From Bdellovibrio bacteriovorus (GTDB lineage: Bacteria > Bdellovibrionota > Bdellovibrionia > Bdellovibrionales > Bdellovibrionaceae), in contig NZ_LUKD01000001.1 in the NCBI RefSeq assembly GCF_001592745.1, forward strand, positions 1,508,848-1,572,847: 64,000 nucleotides of DNA, given 5' to 3'. The first letter of the stretch is position 1. The number at the start of each line of letters is the position of its first letter. The notes beneath the pieces were generated by a model, which saw only the letters and a program-made list of their open reading frames with translations, did no database searches and was not told the DNA's origin. This document shows, one piece after another, positions 29,883 through 39,287 of this stretch. Made by a program: the position numbers and the translations under genes.

Positions 29883-31175
29883 ATGATTGATATTAAACTT
29901 CTTGAAAAAAAAGCTGAAAATGGAACTTCTTACTTTGATGAGTATAAGCAGGGGTTGATCAATCGTGGGGCTTCGACGGATGTGCTTGAGCAGATCATGG
30001 AGCTTAATAAAAAACGCAAAGAGATGATCACTCAGGCTGAAACTGCAAAAGCGAATCAGAATAAACTGAGTGGTGAGATTGGCAAGCTAAAGCGTGAAGG
30101 TAAAGATGCTTCTGCGGTACTTGCGGAAGTTGATACTTTGAAAACTCAAGTGAAAGAGCTTGAGGCAAAAGCGGCTGAAGCGGACCAACAAGTTTATAAT
30201 TTGGCTTTGATTATTCCTAATAAACCGAATGCTGCTGTGCCGGTGGGTTCTTCTGAAAAAGAAAACAAAGTTTTAAAAACTTGGGGCGAGCCTCCGAAGT
30301 TTTCTTTTAAGGCGAAAGAACACTGGGAGTTGGGCGAATCTTTAAACATCATCGATTTTGAGCGTGCAGGTAAAACTACCGGAACTCGCTTTGCTTTCCT
30401 TAAAGGGGCGGCAGCACAAATGGAGCGTGCATTAATTCAGTTCATGATGGACATGCACTCGACTCGTCATGGTTATACAGAGATGATTCCTCCGTTCATG
30501 GTGAACAGTAACAGTTTGTTGGGAACAGGGAACTTCCCGAAATTTAAAGAAGATGTTTTCCACTTGGAAGGTTCTGATCTTTATCTGATTCCGACTGCAG
30601 AAGTTCCGGTGACGAATTACTTCAATAACGAAATTTTGGATGAAAAAGATCTTCCTGCTAGCTTCTGTGCTTACTCTCCTTGCTTCCGTTCTGAGGCAGG
30701 CAGTGCTGGCCGTGATACGAAGGGTTTAATTCGTCAGCATCAGTTCGACAAAGTGGAATTAATGACGTTCTGTCATCCGGATAAATCTTATGAAGTGCAC
30801 GAGGCTTTGACGTCTCATGCGGAACAAGTATTGATGGATCTTGAGCTCCCCTTCCGTCGTATGCTTCTTTGTACGGGCGATATGGGTTTTGGATCAGCAA
30901 AGACTCATGACCTTGAAGTTTGGTTGCCAGGTCAGAACACGTACCGCGAGATCAGCTCATGTTCTAACTTCGAAGACTTCCAAGCTCGTCGCGCCAACAT
31001 CCGTTTCCGTTCTGCAGGTGGAAAACCTCAATTCGTTCATACTTTGAACGGATCTGCCTTAGCTGTAGGCAGAACACTGGTTGCGATCCTTGAAAACAAC
31101 CAACGTGAAGATGGCTCCGTCGCGATTCCGAAAGCACTTCAGCCCTACATGGGCGGTCGCAAAGAAATCCGCTAA
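29883..31175 (+). CDS. serS: Seryl-tRNA synthetase
   Basis: Charges tRNA(Ser). The N-terminal long coiled-coil arm (about 30-105, [23 protein letters not shown]) that grips the long variable arm of tRNA(Ser) is followed by a class II core: motif 2 [21 protein letters not shown] and motif 3 [17 protein letters not shown]. 430 residues, normal. ATG 29883 has AAGGAC before it; a TTG two codons upstream is the alternative. A tRNA-Ser(UGA) gene starts 86 bases downstream on the same strand. Confidence 0.97.
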   Translation: MIDIKLLEKKAENGTSYFDEYKQGLINRGASTDVLEQIMELNKKRKEMITQAETAKANQNKLSGEIGKLKREGKDASAVLAEVDTLKTQVKELEAKAAEADQQVYNLALIIPNKPNAAVPVGSSEKENKVLKTWGEPPKFSFKAKEHWELGESLNIIDFERAGKTTGTRFAFLKGAAAQMERALIQFMMDMHSTRHGYTEMIPPFMVNSNSLLGTGNFPKFKEDVFHLEGSDLYLIPTAEVPVTNYFNNEILDEKDLPASFCAYSPCFRSEAGSAGRDTKGLIRQHQFDKVELMTFCHPDKSYEVHEALTSHAEQVLMDLELPFRRMLLCTGDMGFGSAKTHDLEVWLPGQNTYREISSCSNFEDFQARRANIRFRSAGGKPQFVHTLNGSALAVGRTLVAILENNQREDGSVAIPKALQPYMGGRKEIR

Positions 31176-31261
31176 AAGGTGCCTGCTTCTTTTTTGTACT
31201 GTGATGCGTTAAGACCAACAACTGCTTGAAGTCTCACGTCAAAACCCATAAAACGGTCGAC

Positions 31262-31351
31262 GGAGAGTTGGTAGAGTGGTTGAATACACCAGTCTTGAAA
31301 ACTGGCAGCCCTTCGCGGGGCTCGAGGGTTCGAATCCCTCACTCTCCGCCA
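31262..31351 (+). tRNA. tRNA-Ser (anticodon UGA)
   Basis: Acceptor stem GGAGAGT / ACTCTCC, anticodon TGA in the loop CTTGAAA, a long class II variable arm (GCCCTTCGCGGGGC), T loop GTTCGAATC, and an encoded CCA. Directly downstream of serS, its own synthetase gene. Confidence 0.97.
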
Positions 31352-31387
31352 TTTAGGGCTTCCAGTCCGATTTAAAATCCCAAAAAA

Positions 31388-32290
31388 TTAATGACCTCTA
31401 CTGATCGCAGAACCGGTTTTATCAATCGTTTCGTCAGTTCGTATGCGTTTTGAAATTACGGATCCTTTGTTCTGATCAAGAAACTTCGAAATTTCTGAAT
31501 TCAGTTGTTGTTTGTGAGTGATGAATAGTCCGTGGGGAGCTCCATCATACTTTTTGAAAATCGCTTGGGGTACTAGCTTAGCGGCCGCCTCACCTGAGGT
31601 TTTCAAAGGAACGATCTTATCGTCAGTACCGTGAATAATAAGTGTTGGAATATCAAACGCCTTCATGTCTTTGCGAAAGTCAGTGTGGCCGAATGCCGTG
31701 ACGCAATCTAAAGTCGCTTTCAGCGAAGCCATCATCGCCATGTTAAAACACCATTGTTGAGTTTCATCCGAGACAGGATGTTTTACCACGTTCACGCCGA
31801 AGAACATTTTCGTAAACTGGGCAAAGAATGCGGGGCGATCCTCTTCAATTTGCGAAATCATTTGTGCGAAGACTTTCGGCTCCACTCCGTCGGGATTGCT
31901 ATCGTCTTGCAAAAGATAAGGAGTCACCGCTCCTAAAAGAACGGCACTAGAGATTTTGGAAGAGCCGTAACGACCTAAATATCTCGCGATTTCTCCTCCG
32001 CCCATTGAAAAACCGACAAGGGATACTTTTTCGAGTTTTAAGTGGTTGATTAAAGAATCCAGATCATCCGCATAAGTGTTGTAGTCATTTCCGCTTGCGG
32101 TTTGTTCGGATCGACCGAACCCGCGGCGGTCATAGGTAATAACTCTAAATCCTTTCTTTAAGAGATCTAAAGTTTGATATTCGAACATGTCGGCGTTCAG
32201 CGGCCATCCGTGAATCAAAATCACGGGCGCACCTTCGCCCATGTCGCGGAAAAAAATGCGGGCTTGATCTTTTGCCTTAAAGAATTCCAT
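31388..32290 (-). CDS. Alpha/beta hydrolase, chloroperoxidase/arylesterase-like
   Basis: 300 residues. Oxyanion HGWPLN (27-32), nucleophile elbow GFSMGG with Ser95, acid in IIHGTDDKIVP and His in APHGLF. This combination fits the non-haem chloroperoxidase / esterase branch of the fold, whose real substrates are usually esters or lactones. No signal peptide, so cytoplasmic. The C-terminal 25 residues (SVISKRIRTDETIDK) extend past the usual end. Transcribed alone on the minus strand. The specific substrate cannot be inferred. Confidence 0.85.
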   Translation of the reverse strand: MEFFKAKDQARIFFRDMGEGAPVILIHGWPLNADMFEYQTLDLLKKGFRVITYDRRGFGRSEQTASGNDYNTYADDLDSLINHLKLEKVSLVGFSMGGGEIARYLGRYGSSKISSAVLLGAVTPYLLQDDSNPDGVEPKVFAQMISQIEEDRPAFFAQFTKMFFGVNVVKHPVSDETQQWCFNMAMMASLKATLDCVTAFGHTDFRKDMKAFDIPTLIIHGTDDKIVPLKTSGEAAAKLVPQAIFKKYDGAPHGLFITHKQQLNSEISKFLDQNKGSVISKRIRTDETIDKTGSAISRGH

Positions 32291-32449
32291 GTGAGCTCCT
32301 CTGTTTTTCGATGAAAATAATTGTTATGCGAGTTACGCCGACATGCCATTAAGGCGCCTAATTTGTGAGTAATTACATTCTTGCTGTGCGAAAACATTGA
32401 GTTTCGCCACTAAGTTCGACAAACTGGCGGCTCAACGGAAGGGCGATAA

Positions 32450-33097
32450 ATGGGAACACTCATCGATATTATTTTGCACTTAGATCAGCATCTTGTGGAA
32501 TGGATGGCTTTGTTTGGTCCTTGGATCTATGTGATCATGTTCCTGATTATATTCTGTGAAACAGGATTGGTCGTAACACCGTTCTTGCCGGGGGACTCTT
32601 TGTTGTTCGCATTGGGTGCACTGACTACGGTTGAAGGTGGATTGAATCTTTGGATTTTGCTGGTGAGTTTAACTATTGCGGGAATTCTTGGCGATACCGT
32701 GAATTATCATATCGGCAAATATTTAGGACCGAAGGTTTTTGAATCAGACAGCCGCTTCTTTAAAAAACAATATCTACTGCAAACTCAAGAGTTTTACGCG
32801 AAGTGGGGAGCATTCACTATCGTTGCCGCTCGTTTTGCACCGATTGTAAGAACATTTGCGCCCTTTGTAGCTGGAATTGGTTCAATGAATTACCGTAAGT
32901 TTGTTTCTTACAACATTATTGGTGCTATTGCGTGGGTCTTTATCTTTATTCTTGCGGGGCACTTCTTCGGTAACTTGCCAGTTGTTAAGCGCAACTTCCA
33001 CATCGTGATCTTTGGAGTCATCGGCGTTTCATTAATTCCGGTAGTATGGCCCATGGTTAATGGCTACTTGAAAAAACTAAAAGGCGCCAATCACTAG
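32450..33097 (+). CDS. DedA family membrane protein
   Basis: 215 residues with five or so membrane helices and the DedA (SNARE-associated, VTT) signature: FCETGLVVTPFLPGDSLLF, GDTVNYHIGKYLG, FYAKWGAFTIVAARFAPIVRTFAPFVAG and NIIGAIAWV. DedA-family proteins are thought to move lipids such as undecaprenyl phosphate or phosphatidylethanolamine across the inner membrane. ATG 32450 lies after GGGCGATAA. The stop overlaps the convergent cyclase-like gene by 4 bases. Confidence 0.92.
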   Translation: MGTLIDIILHLDQHLVEWMALFGPWIYVIMFLIIFCETGLVVTPFLPGDSLLFALGALTTVEGGLNLWILLVSLTIAGILGDTVNYHIGKYLGPKVFESDSRFFKKQYLLQTQEFYAKWGAFTIVAARFAPIVRTFAPFVAGIGSMNYRKFVSYNIIGAIAWVFIFILAGHFFGNLPVVKRNFHIVIFGVIGVSLIPVVWPMVNGYLKKLKGANH

Positions 33098-35058
33098 GCG
33101 GCCTTTGGTTTTCTTAATCCCTGCATTTTAATAAGGAATGGATTCGTTTTTAAATATACCGGATCCAGTTCCCCGTAATATTTCAGAATACTTTCTAAAG
33201 CGAAATCCCCTGAACTTCGATGACTGGCCTGAGTACTTGATAACAATCTGTGTAGCGCATCCCAAACATCGGCGTTGAGCTGTTGTTTTGCGACTTCAAC
33301 GATAGTATCAGCCGCGACACGGTTGTTCTTAGAGAACATATTTTCCCAGATCTTTCTTGCTGGGTATCCGTACTTACCAAGAACCACGATGGTGTTAGCT
33401 TGAACGCGGTAATCATCGTGATCAAGAAGCTTGGCTAATTGATCTTCTAAAGTTTTAGTCCAATGTTCTTTAGGAATGATTCTTCCGATAAGACTGACAT
33501 AAGCAGACAGCACCTTTGTGCTAAGAAGCTTTTCTTGTTCGCCCGTAAAGAAAGAATGAAATGTTGTTTCTGCTTCCTTCGAAATTTCTTCCATGGTGGT
33601 TTCAAATTTATGAAAGCGAAGTGCGTGAAGAATCTTCACCAGATCATCGTCTCTGCGAGTGATCGCCATCAGTCTTAACTTCTTTAAGGTAAATAGCATG
33701 TGGGCATCTGCGCGGAAGTACGAAAGACGATCCCACATTGACGACTCAAAAATCCACTCAATCGAGTTGAAATCGCGAGCGCGACAGATCATGGATTCTT
33801 CTTTGAATCCTTTAAGTTGATTCACCTTGCGGTCAAAAACAAACAGTAGTCCTTCAGTGTCTTGAGAAGCGTCCTGGAAGAAAGTTAAAACCTGATGGCT
33901 TTTGTCGTCGACCAATGAAAGCAGCCTTACTGATTCAATAAGGGGAAGTCCGCTAAGAGCATGTCCTTCATCCAATTTAATGAAACGCATAAGTCCGTGA
34001 GCGAAAGAACCTTTCAATTTGAAGTAGTGATTCGCTTCTTCAGGAAGGCCGTTCTCAATCACAGTGGCTTCATAAAACAAATCGCGAATACAAGCCGCAG
34101 CTAATGACTCAGTAGAAAGCCCTGGCGCCATATCGTCTTTAAAGTGAAATACAATTTCGTCCCCGACAAATTGATAAATCAACCCATCATAACGTTGAAT
34201 GACTTCCCTGGCGCGAGCGAAGTACTGGTTCAAGATAGTAATTAGATAAGTGTTATCCTTTTCAAGGAACATCTGAGTGTATCCGTTCAGGTCCACTCGA
34301 CACATGGTCGCTTCGAAGTTGTAAGGCGCTTCTTTACCACTTTTCAGTTCGTGAAGAATCGCCGGTCCTACAGTTTCGCTATAGACTTCACTTAGTTTTT
34401 CTAAACGTACGCGCTCGCCTTCAAGCCCCATAGAGGCTTGAACAATGGTTTCGGCTTCTTTGGATGTGGTTTTGATTTCGGCAATTTCACCGCGAGAACG
34501 ACCAGCTAAAGTTTTGCTTAATTGAATGATGTCTTTGAGTAAAAGAAATCCAATTAAACCCAACATGATCGTGACTATAGCGATATCTTTCCCAAAAAGA
34601 GGGAGCATGATCATAAGGGTTTCCCAGATGATCTCTGCTTTCCCCGAGAATGTGCCCGCTGTAAGTTTGAAATCCATGACTTTGATGGTTTTAAATGTCA
34701 GGTCATCTGAAGTTATAAATTCATTAAATCGTTTGTAATTATGATTTAGATCATCAACGTTGCCAGTATTGTTTTCAAAGAAAACAACTTCGTCGGCATT
34801 CTGTAAAATATAGAAATCTATGAGGTGGAGTTTTCGGGCTCGAGATAACCTGTCCTGTAGGCTCTCTGGTCGCTCTTGAACTAAAGCCCCTATGGATGAT
34901 TGGAGTATATAATCAAGATTTTCCCTGCGGTTTTCGATTTCGCGATCAGCAAGTTTGGATGCTTGGGTAAAAAACTGGTAGCCAGTGAGTCCTACGTAAA
35001 AGACCCAAAAGCTGAAGACCAGCAAAAATAAAATAGATTTCTTATTTTTGCCGAACAA
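33094..35058 (-). CDS. Class III nucleotidyl cyclase-like membrane receptor with HEAT-like C terminus
   Basis: 654 residues. Membrane helices at about 9-29 and 158-176 enclose a periplasmic sensor region. After a linker comes a class III cyclase-type domain: the first metal Asp lies in CRVDLNGYTQMF (Asp256) and the second in QFVGDEIVFHF (Asp300). The expected substrate-choosing Lys and Asp are not obvious to me, so activity and cAMP versus cGMP are open. The last 130 residues look like HEAT/Armadillo helices (IVVLGKYGYPARKIWENMF). Start TTG 35058 after AAGGAG; it overlaps the upstream gene by 17 bases. Confidence 0.8.
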   Translation of the reverse strand: MFGKNKKSILFLLVFSFWVFYVGLTGYQFFTQASKLADREIENRRENLDYILQSSIGALVQERPESLQDRLSRARKLHLIDFYILQNADEVVFFENNTGNVDDLNHNYKRFNEFITSDDLTFKTIKVMDFKLTAGTFSGKAEIIWETLMIMLPLFGKDIAIVTIMLGLIGFLLLKDIIQLSKTLAGRSRGEIAEIKTTSKEAETIVQASMGLEGERVRLEKLSEVYSETVGPAILHELKSGKEAPYNFEATMCRVDLNGYTQMFLEKDNTYLITILNQYFARAREVIQRYDGLIYQFVGDEIVFHFKDDMAPGLSTESLAAACIRDLFYEATVIENGLPEEANHYFKLKGSFAHGLMRFIKLDEGHALSGLPLIESVRLLSLVDDKSHQVLTFFQDASQDTEGLLFVFDRKVNQLKGFKEESMICRARDFNSIEWIFESSMWDRLSYFRADAHMLFTLKKLRLMAITRRDDDLVKILHALRFHKFETTMEEISKEAETTFHSFFTGEQEKLLSTKVLSAYVSLIGRIIPKEHWTKTLEDQLAKLLDHDDYRVQANTIVVLGKYGYPARKIWENMFSKNNRVAADTIVEVAKQQLNADVWDALHRLLSSTQASHRSSGDFALESILKYYGELDPVYLKTNPFLIKMQGLRKPKAA

Positions 35059-37036
35059 ATCTGTCTCCTTGGTCTACAAAAATGATTTGTCCTTTTGAAG
35101 CTCCGTAACCATTTCCCGCCAGGTCTATGACGGTGATACTATTTTGCTTCAGAGTATTGATGAAGTTTTGATCTTTTAGCTTTGAGCGCGCTTGATTATA
35201 GGAGCCGCTCGTAAAGAATGAAACAACCTCATCTTGGCTTGGTATATACACGGAAGCTGTTCCCCTTTGAGTATTAGACTTGTTTGCTTGTCGTGCTGGA
35301 ATGGTGGAGCTGCCTAGAGATCCACCCGTATTGCCCGAACTGCCTGAGCCTGATGACGGAAGTGATGCAGAAGCCCCGCTGGACGAGCCAGAGTTACCGA
35401 CTTCAGATGCAGAAACTACTGGTGAAATTTTCGAACCGGAAGTAGATGCTATACTTCTTTGATTCATTGAAGCTGATGGACGCGTTTCTTGATTCGGGGC
35501 TGATGCCACGTAAGATGTTCCGCGGGTCAGGTCAATCTCTTCTTTAATGTACTCTCCGGCACCTAAGCCATCAGAACCCATCTTTTTAAGATTTCTTGCA
35601 GCAGCTACTTCTGATCCAGTGACAACTTTGGTGTTCAATTTGTATTCGCTGGCCGGAGAACGCGAAGATGTACTGCGACTACTCTTTTCGGAAGAGGAAT
35701 CGGACCCTTCGTACGAAGAAGCATAGGAAGAGACGGAGCTATTTGAAGCTCTATAGCTTTCATTAGAGATGTTATCCGAAGTTGAACTCGAACTGCCGCC
35801 GCCACCACCTGATGAGGCTAATCCATTCACAGGCACCTCAGCAGCCACGGCTGGGGAGCCGGCCAGTACTTTTTCAGCCATTCTAATAACCGGGCTTGTC
35901 TGTTGTTGACTGGCCTCTTTAACGGGTTTTGCTCCGACCGCATCCGCCATTCGATTCATGTCAGTCGGCGAACCCGCTTTAGGGAGTTCCGCAGGTGCTT
36001 CTGCAATATTTTTATCAATTTTTTGTGGTGCTTTTTCAGTGGCATTCTTGCTACCGATGTTAACAAAGTTTTTATTTGCAAGGATGCTTCGAAATTGAGA
36101 ATTAGATTTTGAGAGGGCGACGCGATGAGAATCTGGACTACAAATTTTTGTCAGTTCAATTGGTAATTTCTCGTTCTCTATTGCCGATTTATGTAATACC
36201 TCGTGGAATATCTTATCGCGGAAATCCGTCTGAGATAACTTTTTACCTTCGGGCAAATTAATTTGTATTTGACCTTTTTCAGAGGTTTGCATGACAGGCG
36301 CCTTAGACTCCTTGTCGACTGCTTTACAAACAAACGATGGTTCTTTACTTTTGCCCTCAGCTATAGAAATGATAGCGTTTTTGAAGCCGACGATTGCCTT
36401 TTGGTGATTAGTTAAACCCTCTTTTTTCCCAAGAACTGCCACGAATATCGCTTTGGCCTCTTCGCCTTCGAGGCAGCTCAAGTATTCGTTACCCTTATTG
36501 CTAATCGAAGGCGGTTTTAGGACGCTTTCGATGGACTCAATTAGTGCGGTAGGTTCACCAACATTAAAACATTCTTCGCTTAATGAGCTTTCAATTTTTG
36601 ATTGAATTTTCGCTCTAGTAATACCCGAAATATCCGAGAGAAATTTTTTCCAAGGTGAGTTGTCTGTTGTGCAGACGGGTCCTTCAGTTGTGAAGTTGAA
36701 ATAGCGCATGGGTCTTTGAGAGGACTCGATTTCAAATAGATCTTCACCCTTTTGACTAATTATTTTTTCGGTAACACCGGCTTTAGAAAAGAGTCTTATT
36801 CGATATTGCTTTTCAGATCCCGAATTCGTTACTTCGACCAGGAGATTGCCCTTCTTGATTCGCCAAAAATCAAGGTTCTTGTCCTGGTCGATATCAATTC
36901 TCGTATCTTCATAGTCTCCATCCACATATGTGAACGCAGTTCTTTTATTTTCTTGTGAAAAATATGGCGAAACCCATGCGAATGCGCTGGCTGTATAAGA
37001 AAAGACTAACAGTAATACTAAAAACGTGGGTTTCAT
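35042..37036 (-). CDS. Secreted protein with zincin-like HExxH motif and Ser-rich region
   Basis: 664 residues. Signal peptide MKPTFLVLLLVFSYTASAFA. HEVLH at 278-282 (KIFHEVLHKSA) matches the HExxH zinc motif of metalloproteases, in a helix context. Residues about 400-590 are low-complexity, rich in Ser, Gly and Ala. The ends are ordered; the C terminus (SQDEVVSFFTSG ... VIDLAGNGYGASKG) is a short conserved-looking domain. Whether it is an active protease is uncertain, because the third zinc ligand cannot be assigned by eye. Cotranscribed with the overlapping cyclase-like gene; divergent from a papain-like protease. Confidence 0.72.
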   Translation of the reverse strand: MKPTFLVLLLVFSYTASAFAWVSPYFSQENKRTAFTYVDGDYEDTRIDIDQDKNLDFWRIKKGNLLVEVTNSGSEKQYRIRLFSKAGVTEKIISQKGEDLFEIESSQRPMRYFNFTTEGPVCTTDNSPWKKFLSDISGITRAKIQSKIESSLSEECFNVGEPTALIESIESVLKPPSISNKGNEYLSCLEGEEAKAIFVAVLGKKEGLTNHQKAIVGFKNAIISIAEGKSKEPSFVCKAVDKESKAPVMQTSEKGQIQINLPEGKKLSQTDFRDKIFHEVLHKSAIENEKLPIELTKICSPDSHRVALSKSNSQFRSILANKNFVNIGSKNATEKAPQKIDKNIAEAPAELPKAGSPTDMNRMADAVGAKPVKEASQQQTSPVIRMAEKVLAGSPAVAAEVPVNGLASSGGGGGSSSSTSDNISNESYRASNSSVSSYASSYEGSDSSSEKSSRSTSSRSPASEYKLNTKVVTGSEVAAARNLKKMGSDGLGAGEYIKEEIDLTRGTSYVASAPNQETRPSASMNQRSIASTSGSKISPVVSASEVGNSGSSSGASASLPSSGSGSSGNTGGSLGSSTIPARQANKSNTQRGTASVYIPSQDEVVSFFTSGSYNQARSKLKDQNFINTLKQNSITVIDLAGNGYGASKGQIIFVDQGDRFVRQK

Positions 37037-37164
37037 TCGAAGCTAATATCGGATTTTCTGCGGAGTTTGTTTAGTAGGGCTTAGGCCTAGGGTAAGGTCA
37101 GGTATTTGGTCGAGGTAAACAGACTCTTCTTTCATTGTGCGGAGTGAAAACGCATCATTAAAAT

Positions 37165-38271
37165 ATGAAATCATTCTTTCTATTAATTTTGTTGCTGCCG
37201 GTAGTTTCCTCTGCTCAAGATGCAGCATTTCGCGGAATCGACCAATCTTATACAAGTATTAAAAGCGAAACCGAAATTAAAAACATGCCTCGAATTACCT
37301 CCCAGGACGGATTAGGAATTTGTTATGCGCATGTGGCAGCAACTTTGATGCAAGCTGAAAATTGTCGGGTGTTAAAACAGGAGTGCTCTTCTCTTCCAGA
37401 GGAGGAATTATTTTCTCCCTTGGACGTTTCGAGATTTGGAACCGCGAGAGATGAAAGCGAGCCTCAAGATTACAGATCTACCTATGAAGGACTGCGAGGC
37501 GTTTTGAGTGGAGGAAACCCCCATAATGCAGCGATAATTGGCGCTTTGGCTGTAGGCAGTTCCGCGAACGAGGCATGTGTATCCCTAGATAAAATACTTA
37601 GCAAAATGAACTCTAGAGGTGAAACTGTAGAGGCCCAAGTGGCACTCTGGAATCGGCTCAAGGAAAGCTTTGATAAATACAAAAAGAACAAAGACTGCCC
37701 CACTTGTTTGAATGATATTTATGCTACTGCGAAATCAGATATTGACGAAAATCTCAATCTTACAAAAACGAACGAAGAAGTTTTGAAAGCTTTCGCACAA
37801 GATACCTATGATAAATTCCTAGACGATCTTCTTGGTGCAAAAAAATGCGTGAGAGCCAAGCAGCAGGCCTTTTTTGAGAACCGAAATGCGACCTACGAGA
37901 CGTATCCGGAATCAAATCCAAAGAATCCAAAGAAATTAAAATCTCCGGTGTCCGCGGCTCAAATCAAAGAAAAGATTAAAGAGGTTCTAAGAGGAGGTCG
38001 ACCTCTGGCATTAGCAGGAGTCTGTCTTGCTGACGGAAAGGTAAACTCCTGCCCAGACGAAGCAAATCATGCAGTTGTCGTTGCTGGATATAGACAGATA
38101 TGCAAAGCGGACGGTAAATGCCGAGAATCTCTGAAAGTCGTAAATAGCTGGGGAAAAGCTTGGCAGGACGAATTCAATGGTGGATGGGTAGATGCAGATA
38201 CTTTAATGGCCCAGACACAAATCAAACCCGATGCTCTTGGCTGGTTCGCTGATGGGAAGAAACAACAATGA
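37165..38271 (+). CDS. Secreted papain-like cysteine protease (C1 family-like)
   Basis: 368 residues; signal peptide MKSFFLLILLLPVVSSA. The papain triad is readable: Gln47 in ITSQDGLG, Cys53 in GICYAH, His302 in NHAVVVAGY and Asn327 in VVNSWG. A long insert (about 110-290) separates the two halves and has extra cysteines. There is no separate propeptide before the catalytic Cys. The stop overlaps the next start (ATGA), so the DUF333-like protein downstream is translationally coupled and may be its partner or inhibitor; that is a guess. Confidence 0.82.
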   Translation: MKSFFLLILLLPVVSSAQDAAFRGIDQSYTSIKSETEIKNMPRITSQDGLGICYAHVAATLMQAENCRVLKQECSSLPEEELFSPLDVSRFGTARDESEPQDYRSTYEGLRGVLSGGNPHNAAIIGALAVGSSANEACVSLDKILSKMNSRGETVEAQVALWNRLKESFDKYKKNKDCPTCLNDIYATAKSDIDENLNLTKTNEEVLKAFAQDTYDKFLDDLLGAKKCVRAKQQAFFENRNATYETYPESNPKNPKKLKSPVSAAQIKEKIKEVLRGGRPLALAGVCLADGKVNSCPDEANHAVVVAGYRQICKADGKCRESLKVVNSWGKAWQDEFNGGWVDADTLMAQTQIKPDALGWFADGKKQQ

Positions 38272-38651
38272 TGAATCTATTTTTTGCTGCGGTTGTAGGC
38301 TTCGCATTTGCCGCTAATTCGCCTTTAAAGCTCCGATACTTTCAAAACGAATCCTATAAACAAGTAGTTACTGAAAAGGTCGGCCAATTTAGAGTCGATG
38401 AAAAATGTGCGAAAAGTATTTCATGTAAAAGTTTGCAGATAGCTAAAGGCGGACCTTACAAAATCCACAAAACGAAAGCATCATTTATCGGAAATCCCGC
38501 CGCAAACTATTGTTGGGACGTGGGTGCAAAAAATAGAGTGCTTAAAGACGAAAAGAATAATCAATATGATTTTTGTGCTTTCGAGGACGGCTCCATCATC
38601 GACGCTTGGAGCCTCTATCGTGCTCATTATCCGCAACCAAAGATTAAATAG
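38268..38651 (+). CDS. Small secreted DUF333-like protein
   Basis: 127 residues with a signal peptide (MNLFFAAVVGFAFA). The C-terminal 45 residues fit DUF333: NPAANYCWDVGAKNRV, then DFCAFEDGSIIDAWSLYR, where the two cysteines probably pair. DUF333 proteins are sometimes annotated as putative hemolysins without evidence. Overlaps the papain-like gene by four bases, implying a shared role in the periplasm or outside the cell. Confidence 0.8.
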   Translation: MMNLFFAAVVGFAFAANSPLKLRYFQNESYKQVVTEKVGQFRVDEKCAKSISCKSLQIAKGGPYKIHKTKASFIGNPAANYCWDVGAKNRVLKDEKNNQYDFCAFEDGSIIDAWSLYRAHYPQPKIK

Positions 38652-38759
38652 TGAGCCTAAAGCACAGTGACGCGACTGGCTCATTATCAAACCTGAGGAC
38701 AACTCAACCCAGGTTGCGGGGTTGACTAATTCCCCGAGTCCCGCCAGTATGGGTCCCTT

Positions 38760-39227
38760 ATGAAAAAGGAATTCATGCTTAGAGCTATTGAGCTCTCTAG
38801 AAAAAACATGCAGGCTGGCGCTGGGGGCCCATTCGGAGCTGTCATCGTCAAAGATGGTAAAGTTATCGGAGAAGGTTGGAACAAAGTAACCTCTTCGAAC
38901 GATCCCACGGCCCACGCGGAAGTTGTGGCGATCCGTAACGCTTGCGAAAGCGCAAAGAACTTCAGCCTGGATGGCGCAGAAATCTATACAAGTTGTGAAC
39001 CTTGCCCTATGTGCCTTTCGGCAATTTACTGGGCGCGCATCGGTAAAATCTATTACGCCAACACCAGAAAAGATGCGGCAGAAATCAATTTCGATGACGA
39101 CTTCATCTATGAAGAGATCCCCAAAGCCATTTCAGACCGCAAAGTCCCTATGGAACAATGTGCTCATCAGGAAGCCTTAGCGGTATTCAAAGAGTGGCAA
39201 ACAAAAGCAGATAAAGTGCCCTACTAA
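38760..39227 (+). CDS. guaD: Guanine deaminase, cytidine-deaminase fold
   Basis: 155 residues. Zinc ligands His52, Cys82 and Cys85 (TAHAEVVAI; SCEPCPMCLSAIYWARI) with Glu54 as the proton carrier. The block GGPFGAVIVKDG and the C-terminal INFDDDFIYEEI closely match Bacillus GuaD as I remember it, more than the tRNA adenosine deaminase TadA. It converts guanine to xanthine in purine salvage or catabolism. For a predator that consumes prey nucleic acids this is plausible. Stands alone; no close partner genes. Confidence 0.85.
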   Translation: MKKEFMLRAIELSRKNMQAGAGGPFGAVIVKDGKVIGEGWNKVTSSNDPTAHAEVVAIRNACESAKNFSLDGAEIYTSCEPCPMCLSAIYWARIGKIYYANTRKDAAEINFDDDFIYEEIPKAISDRKVPMEQCAHQEALAVFKEWQTKADKVPY

Positions 39228-39287
39228 AGACGAGGAATAGGACTTTCAGGACTCCTGCCCGCACATTAGTTTAGAGACAATAGAGGA

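Noticed and set aside
38760-39227. Assignment of the deaminase as tRNA adenosine deaminase TadA
   Set aside because: The C-terminal INFDDDFIYEEI block and overall pattern fit guanine deaminase better.
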